From positions 1-10,507 of the forward strand of contig JACVJA010000022.1 in the NCBI GenBank assembly GCA_015661035.1: 10,507 bases of DNA. Reading direction: 5' to 3'. The stretch's first letter is position 1; each line of letters begins with the position of its first letter. This document shows positions 7,014 to 10,507 of the stretch, one piece after another. Position numbers and translations under genes: made by a program. Origin of the DNA: Candidatus Calidifonticultor daggyaiensis (GTDB taxonomy: Bacteria; Actinomycetota; Humimicrobiia; Humimicrobiales; Humimicrobiaceae). The notes beneath the pieces are model-generated. The model saw nothing but the letters and a program-made list of their open reading frames with translations, was not told where the DNA came from and did no database searches.

Positions 7014-7916
7014 TTAATTCTCCTTCTTTTGATTTATTTCTATTTTAAGTTTTTTATATTCTTTTTCAACATTATTTTTTAAATAATTCAGAGAATAGAT
7101 TAAAATATCTAAATCTTTTAATTTTTTTTGAATTTCATTTTCTCCCCCAATACTTAACAATGAATAAACCAATTCTTTTATAATTTTTTGATTTAATTGA
7201 TTTGTCCCAGAAGGTAACAAACGTTCTTTTATTTTTAATAAATCATTAATGGATTTATCAAAAAGCTTCTTTGTTGCTTCTGCTTTTTTTTCTTTAATTT
7301 TATTTTTTGCAAATTCCATTTCCTGTAAACCAAAAGAACCGAATAAATTAAAATTTTGTTTTGAAATAAAATCCAACATAAAAGATTCCACATGACTATC
7401 CCCATATCCCTTGTTTCTATTCTTTAAGAAAAATTTTAATGCTTCTAATTGATATGTTCCATTTGGACTACCATCTTCATTAAGACCATATTTCCCAATT
7501 ACATATGCAACTTTTAATGGTAATTTTTTTTGAGATATAAGAGATTTAATTTGTGGTATAAGATTATTTAAAGCAAGTCTATTTTCTATAAAACTTTTTG
7601 TTCTTATCCCTAATTTTTGCATAATTCTCTCAATTGGCATCCCCCCATCTATCATTTTTTTAAATGCTTTTGCTTCATCTAATGGATTTACTTCTCTACG
7701 TATAGAATTTTCATGAACTTGATCTAATGTTCGTTCTGCTTCACTTGTATAATTTTTTATAATTACAGGAATTTTAAAATCTTCTGATAATAAACCTTCT
7801 TCTATTAGCTCTTTTACTGCATTATAGCGATGATGACCAGCAACTATTGCAAATTTACCAGTTTCTTTGTTATAATCTAATTTTATAGGATATTCTTTTA
7901 AAAATCCTTCATTCAA
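7014..7916 (-). CDS. ParB-like protein, main part (C-terminal fragment of interrupted gene)
   Basis: ParB/Spo0J superfamily protein. It carries the ParB box GHHRYNA (residues 27-33 counted from the TTG at 7916) and the ENSIRREVNPLDEA box (69-82), followed by a helix-turn-helix-type domain and a charged helical C-terminus. Such proteins partition plasmids or prophages, or act as sequence-specific regulators. TTG at 7916 is a weak start: the frame stays open upstream to a stop at 7989-7991, and the codons just before it (RNTIERLKTSI) continue the conserved ParB N-terminus, but no ATG or GTG is available there. The missing first strand is encoded in another frame at 8296-8042, beyond a 146-bp insertion. 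As drawn this is probably the 3' part of a broken 378-residue gene. It is followed 1 bp later by its 267-residue paralogue. The ParB family call is firm; whether any product is made is uncertain. Confidence 0.78.
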   Translation of the reverse strand: MNEGFLKEYPIKLDYNKETGKFAIVAGHHRYNAVKELIEEGLLSEDFKIPVIIKNYTSEAERTLDQVHENSIRREVNPLDEAKAFKKMIDGGMPIERIMQKLGIRTKSFIENRLALNNLIPQIKSLISQKKLPLKVAYVIGKYGLNEDGSPNGTYQLEALKFFLKNRNKGYGDSHVESFMLDFISKQNFNLFGSFGLQEMEFAKNKIKEKKAEATKKLFDKSINDLLKIKERLLPSGTNQLNQKIIKELVYSLLSIGGENEIQKKLKDLDILIYSLNYLKNNVEKEYKKLKIEINQKKEN

Positions 7917-7956
7917 GATAGAAGTTTTTAATCTTTCAATTGTATTTCTATCATAA

Positions 7957-8108
7957 TGTTCTTGATGGAGATGTAGTTGAGTTAGAGTTTATAGATTTTT
8001 TAGCTTTTCTTTATAGGCGATATTTAAGGGATCATTTAGGTTTAGATGTAGATGATACTGGTATAGAGTATAGTGGATGTGGGCCAACAGATTGGTGTGT
8101 ATTGTTCT
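7957..8108 (+). mobile_element. 146-bp insertion flanked by 6-bp direct repeats, interrupting parB-like gene
   Basis: TGTTCT occurs at 7957-7962 and 8103-8108. Removing one copy plus the interior (146 bp) joins the two minus-strand reading frames as IIELE-HYDRNTIE and restores one continuous ParB-like frame. The insert differs from its surroundings: 50 of 146 bases are G or C, and the plus strand has 41 G to 9 C, whereas the next 188 bp have 12 G to 32 C. One plus-strand frame is open from 7922 to a TAA at 8108-8110 and reads like protein (for example FLAFLYRRYLRDHLGL), without an ATG start, so the insert resembles an internal coding fragment from elsewhere. There are no terminal inverted repeats and no transposase. 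The direct repeat could be a target-site duplication or recombination microhomology. An assembly chimera cannot be excluded. Confidence 0.66.
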
Positions 8109-8296
8109 AATTCAATGATATCATTTATTGTTAAATATTCTACTACATCTTCTTGAATATAGTTTTCATTTGTGTTTGATTCATTCTCACTAATTTTTAC
8201 CCATTTACCTTCTGCAATCTTTTTATATTTACCAGAACTTCTATTTCTTATTTCTCCAATTTCTGCCTTTTTTGATTTAAAATGATAATAAAACAT
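8042..8296 (-). CDS. N-terminal fragment of the interrupted ParB-like protein
   Basis: The frame from ATG 8296 gives 84 residues. The first about 68 look native: a basic N-terminus (MFYYHFKSKKAEIGEIRNRS), a K/E/N-rich linker, then VVEYLTINDIIELE, which resembles the first conserved strand of ParB proteins (a pattern like v.yl.i.dI). The last about 16 residues (from about QYTPICWPTST) are encoded antisense inside the 146-bp insert and have no ParB character, so they are probably an artefact of the interruption. Without the insert the frame continues at the GAA at 7961-7959 into the 300-residue fragment, giving 378 residues. No Shine-Dalgarno; the start is supported by a TWARCCGAT promoter motif 33 bp upstream and a TATGAT box 6 bp before the ATG. 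Alternatively it is an independent small gene, which I consider less likely. Confidence 0.6.
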   Translation of the reverse strand: MFYYHFKSKKAEIGEIRNRSSGKYKKIAEGKWVKISENESNTNENYIQEDVVEYLTINDIIELEQYTPICWPTSTILYTSIIYI

Positions 8297-8333
8297 AGTT
8301 ATATCATAATATATTATAATATTTATCGGTTTA
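8297..8333 (-). promoter_or_regulatory. Putative promoter for the ParB-like operon
   Basis: On the minus strand TAAACCGAT (complement of 8325-8333) is centred 33 bp before the ATG at 8296. TATAAT and, closer to the gene, TATGAT (ending 6 bp before the ATG) are -10 candidates. The region is divergent with the plus-strand promoter for the gene at 8364, and the two promoters overlap at the CGGTTTACG sequence. Confidence 0.5.
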
Positions 8334-8363
8334 CGATGAAGAATTTTATTTTATCATAATCTT
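8330..8363 (+). promoter_or_regulatory. Weak putative promoter for the plus-strand virion gene
   Basis: TTTACG (8330-8335) and TATCAT (8352-8357) are 16 bp apart, and the -10-like box ends exactly 6 bp before the ATG at 8364, as expected for a leaderless mRNA. Its -35-like part overlaps the TAAACCGAT element of the opposing ParB promoter, so binding at one would compete with the other. The match is weaker than at the other promoters. Confidence 0.35.
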
Positions 8364-9077
8364 ATGACTACATTAGAACAATTATTTAATAAAGGATATT
8401 TACCACGAACAAAACAATTTTTACAACAATTAGCAATATTAACAAAAAAAGAATATGAATCAAGAATATTAGAAACTAAACCAGAATGGTGGGGGAGAAT
8501 GGCTTTATCCAATTCTGCTGGTGGAGGAGGTGGTATAGGTATAAAACAAATACCCGGTGGTTATATTGTATATTATTTAAATCAAGGGAAATATAATTAT
8601 TTAAGTGTAATTGAAAAAGGTAGAGCTCCTTATTCTATTAAAAATGCTTTATTAAGAAGTCCAAGAGTTAGATATGGGGAAAAAGGGAAATATATAATAG
8701 TTCCATTTTTGAAATCTTACGGAAGAAAAGTAAATGCTCAAAATTTTGATATAAATTCTATTTTACGTTTTGCAGGGAATTTAAAAGATCAAAGAAATAT
8801 AACAAGGAAAAAATATACACTTATAGAAATAAAAACTGGTTCAGGTAATGTATTTGGAATTGAACAGGGTCCAATTAAAACAGGAAGAATGCAATATAGT
8901 TATGTAAAATATATGACTGTTAGTGAAGAATCAAATGGATGGATATATCCTAAAATCAAATCTCAACCTATTGGTCCAATATTACAAAAAAAAGTTAATA
9001 ATATATTAAATTCTAATCAATTTCAAGATTTAATTAAAAAAGATGTAACAGAATTTTTAGAAAAATTTGTGCGATAA
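8364..9077 (+). CDS. Minor virion protein, HK97 gp10 / tail-completion-like
   Basis: A 237-residue protein that probably belongs to the phage neck or tail-completion proteins that join the tail to the head. The clearest signature is at residues 80-115: a Y-x-x-VIEKGRAPYSIK segment, then a LLRSP element, then a basic G-rich loop and YIIVPF, which matches the pattern (E-x-G-R followed by a leucine-leucine-proline element and a viPF strand) of HK97 gp10-like and related morphogenesis proteins. A poly-glycine loop (SAGGGGGIGIK, residues 51-61) precedes it. The C-terminus is helical. No signal peptide or transmembrane segment. It starts at the ATG just after a -10-like box, with no Shine-Dalgarno, and leads a two-gene operon with a nuclease 19 bp downstream. 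The family assignment is from pattern memory, so the virion role is likely but the exact step is uncertain. Confidence 0.58.
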   Translation: MTTLEQLFNKGYLPRTKQFLQQLAILTKKEYESRILETKPEWWGRMALSNSAGGGGGIGIKQIPGGYIVYYLNQGKYNYLSVIEKGRAPYSIKNALLRSPRVRYGEKGKYIIVPFLKSYGRKVNAQNFDINSILRFAGNLKDQRNITRKKYTLIEIKTGSGNVFGIEQGPIKTGRMQYSYVKYMTVSEESNGWIYPKIKSQPIGPILQKKVNNILNSNQFQDLIKKDVTEFLEKFVR

Positions 9078-9096
9078 ACAAATAAAAGGAATGAAT

Positions 9097-9405
9097 ATGG
9101 CTAATAATCAAAGAAATAAAGTAAAACAAAATAGACAAAGAGGGAAAAATGCAGAAAAACGTGTAGCTAAATTTTTTAATGGAATAAGATTAGGAATTTT
9201 AGGTAAAGAGGACGTAATTACAGATAAATTTTCTATTGAAGTTAAATTAAGAGAAAAATTATCCTTTGAAAAATATTATTATCAATCTGTAAAAAACAAT
9301 GAAAAAAGAAAAATCCCATTATTATTTATGATTAAAAAACATCAAAAAATATCAGAAGGTTATATTATCATTAAAGCCAAAGACTTTAAAAAATTACTAT
9401 CATAA
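9097..9405 (+). CDS. Small PD-(D/E)XK nuclease, Holliday-junction-resolvase-like
   Basis: A 102-residue protein with the order of residues expected of a PD-(D/E)XK nuclease: a basic RGKNAEKRVAKFF helix with E20, an acidic residue at D39 (or D43), then the strand IEVK with E48 and K50, and later QSVKNNEKRKIPLLFMI, the helix and strand that follow the catalytic core. Hjc-type resolvases and small phage resolvases look like this. It may resolve branched DNA before packaging or trim DNA ends; its place beside virion genes and near the terminase fits a packaging role. The start at 9097 is chosen because AAAAGGA (9084-9090) is 6 bp upstream of it; the ATG at 9091 abuts the Shine-Dalgarno, and a TTG at 9067 lies inside the previous gene. 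It is cotranscribed with the 237-residue gene and converges on the terminase gene. Binding partner unknown. Confidence 0.72.
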   Translation: MANNQRNKVKQNRQRGKNAEKRVAKFFNGIRLGILGKEDVITDKFSIEVKLREKLSFEKYYYQSVKNNEKRKIPLLFMIKKHQKISEGYIIIKAKDFKKLLS

Positions 9406-9447
9406 TTATAAAAATAATTGACTTTAATGAGTTTATTTCAAATCCTA

Positions 9448-10507
9448 CTAAAGATTATATTGATGATATTTTTTAATTATTTCGTTCCTAAATTTTTGTA
9501 TTTTATTTTCTTCTTCTATTTTTTTTTCTAATGTTTTTACTTTGCTTTTACCTTGCATAATTTCCATTGCCCAGTATCTTAATGCATCCATTGCATGATC
9601 ATTTTGCTTGATGGGTTTTTGTTTTTTCTCTTCCCATATATAAGAGCTAAATTCTTCTATTGTATGTATACAACTACGAAATATTTTTAATTTTATACCT
9701 TTGGTCGATGAGAGTAAATCTTTTACACATTGTATACCTGTTAAAATATCTTTATTTGCAGGTTTTGTAATAAATCCTTCCTGATGCATAGTAGCTCTAT
9801 CTTCTGAATCATGATCCGCTACTATCCATTGCGGTTTAGGATATTTTCTTAATTCTTTACAATGCTCTCGAACAGTTTTTTCTTTTTTATAATATTCATC
9901 AAATAAATAATATATTTCATTCGATGAATCATAAGCAAAAAATAACATTACAAATGGGTTAGTATAACCAAAATCAACAGAAGCAGTAATCTCCCATTCT
10001 GGTTTTATTTTGAATGGTTCAATAATAGCGTTCTGAAATTCTGGGTAAACAAGACCTTCTTGATTTACCCATTGTCCCTCATATAATCTTAATCTTTCTA
10101 CACCAGATAAATTTTTAAAAATCTCTAAATAATCTTGTGATAAATTTGGGTTATCTACTGGTAACCATTTACGATTTACCATTTTTCTATTTTGATTTTC
10201 TGATAAAGGTTCATCTGTAATGGGGTTTTTTCTTAATATAAAATATTTATAAATCCAGTGTAATTCATTTCTTGGATTACAATCGATAATGATTTTATTA
10301 ACTAATTGTTTTTTTATACCTGTTAATTTAAGATCACTATAAGATAAAAGACTTAATCTTGTTTTTAATTTTTGATAAGTTTCAAAACTAATCTGTGTTG
10401 CTTCATTAATAAAGATTGTATTATATTCAGAGCCCATTATTTTTTCGACACGTTCCTTATCATCTAATCCAACCCCCCAAATTGTAGAAAAATTTAGAAA
10501 AGTAAGA
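9448..10507 (-). CDS. terL: Terminase large subunit, 5'-truncated by window edge
   Basis: The DNA-packaging motor of tailed viruses: an N-terminal ATPase pumps DNA into the capsid and a C-terminal RNase H-like nuclease cuts the concatemer. The gene runs off the right edge. The frame is open through 10507, and codons upstream of the ATG at 10437 (STIWGVGLDDKERVEKI) continue the conserved sequence, so that ATG is internal. Numbering from it, NTIFINEAT (6-14) is the Walker B/catalytic glutamate region. The nuclease acidic residues are D155 in VDFGYTNP, D208 in IVADHDSED and D280 or D284 in NDHAMDALRYW. Walker A lies outside the window. The usual Walker B aspartate is replaced by N11, as seen with other residues in some terminases of the Terminase_3 kind. 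The C-terminus is basic and helical. It converges on the nuclease gene with a 42-bp gap and no visible terminator. Confidence 0.93.
   Translation of the reverse strand, partial: LTFLNFSTIWGVGLDDKERVEKIMGSEYNTIFINEATQISFETYQKLKTRLSLLSYSDLKLTGIKKQLVNKIIIDCNPRNELHWIYKYFILRKNPITDEPLSENQNRKMVNRKWLPVDNPNLSQDYLEIFKNLSGVERLRLYEGQWVNQEGLVYPEFQNAIIEPFKIKPEWEITASVDFGYTNPFVMLFFAYDSSNEIYYLFDEYYKKEKTVREHCKELRKYPKPQWIVADHDSEDRATMHQEGFITKPANKDILTGIQCVKDLLSSTKGIKLKIFRSCIHTIEEFSSYIWEEKKQKPIKQNDHAMDALRYWAMEIMQGKSKVKTLEKKIEEENKIQKFRNEIIKKYHQYNL

Noticed and set aside
7957..8108. Group I or II intron, intein or insertion sequence in the ParB-like gene
   Set aside because: 146 bp is too short for a self-splicing intron with recognisable core elements. 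An intein would keep the frame and carry splicing motifs, and no transposase or terminal inverted repeats are visible.
7957..8108. Archaeal bulge-helix-bulge intron
   Set aside because: The flanks can pair over TATCAT/ATGATA, but I could not find the 4-bp central helix with two 3-nt bulges, and the promoters look bacterial.
9406..9447. Possible terminator between the nuclease and terminase genes
   Set aside because: AT-rich gap without a stable inverted repeat followed by a T run.

Overview
This is a very AT-rich window (roughly a quarter G+C by eye) from a tailed virus, prophage or phage-plasmid. The evidence is the C-terminal part of a terminase large subunit, a gp25-type baseplate protein, a tape-measure-like protein and a minor virion protein of the HK97 gp10 / tail-completion kind. 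TGA, TAG and TAA all serve as stops, so the standard code applies. A bacterial host is favoured: one promoter reads TTGATA-17-TATAAT, and internal operon genes carry Shine-Dalgarno sites such as AAGGAG. I cannot name the host, and an archaeal one is not formally excluded.

Layout from left to right. A minus-strand gene of unknown function (1-278) runs off the left edge. Divergent from it is a plus-strand pair: a 616-residue baseplate protein with a LysM-like segment and a C-terminal gp25 domain, then a 577-residue tape-measure-like protein. These converge, with overlapping stop codons, on a minus-strand block of an unknown 146-residue protein, a 572-residue putative zinc metallopeptidase (HEINH), a 267-residue ParB-related protein lacking the nuclease domain, and a ParB-like gene. 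A plus-strand pair follows (minor virion protein, then a small PD-(D/E)XK resolvase-like nuclease). The terminase large subunit is on the minus strand and runs off the right edge. Virion genes are therefore spread over short alternating transcription units rather than one long late operon.

The most striking observation is that the ParB-like gene is split. Its first about 68 codons (from 8296) and the rest (down to 7014) are in different frames, separated by a 146-bp segment flanked by a 6-bp direct repeat (TGTTCT at 7957-7962 and 8103-8108). Deleting exactly 146 bp (one repeat copy plus the interior) rejoins the halves in frame into a continuous 378-residue ParB-like protein. The insert has 34% G+C and the opposite strand bias to its flanks (41 G to 9 C, against 12 G to 32 C in the neighbouring 188 bp). 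It is open in a plus-strand frame, so it looks like a foreign coding fragment, although an excised element or an assembly chimera is possible.

The second system-level pattern is promoter architecture. Four unit-leading genes have a TWARCCGAT element centred 32-34 bp before the start codon and a TATAAT-like box close to the ATG, with no Shine-Dalgarno. Two further leading genes have other -35-like sequences at the same distance. Second genes in operons do have Shine-Dalgarno sites. This suggests leaderless or near-leaderless mRNAs for leading genes and a shared virus-specific promoter or operator. One of these promoters also carries a G/C-run palindrome over the start codon of the metallopeptidase gene.
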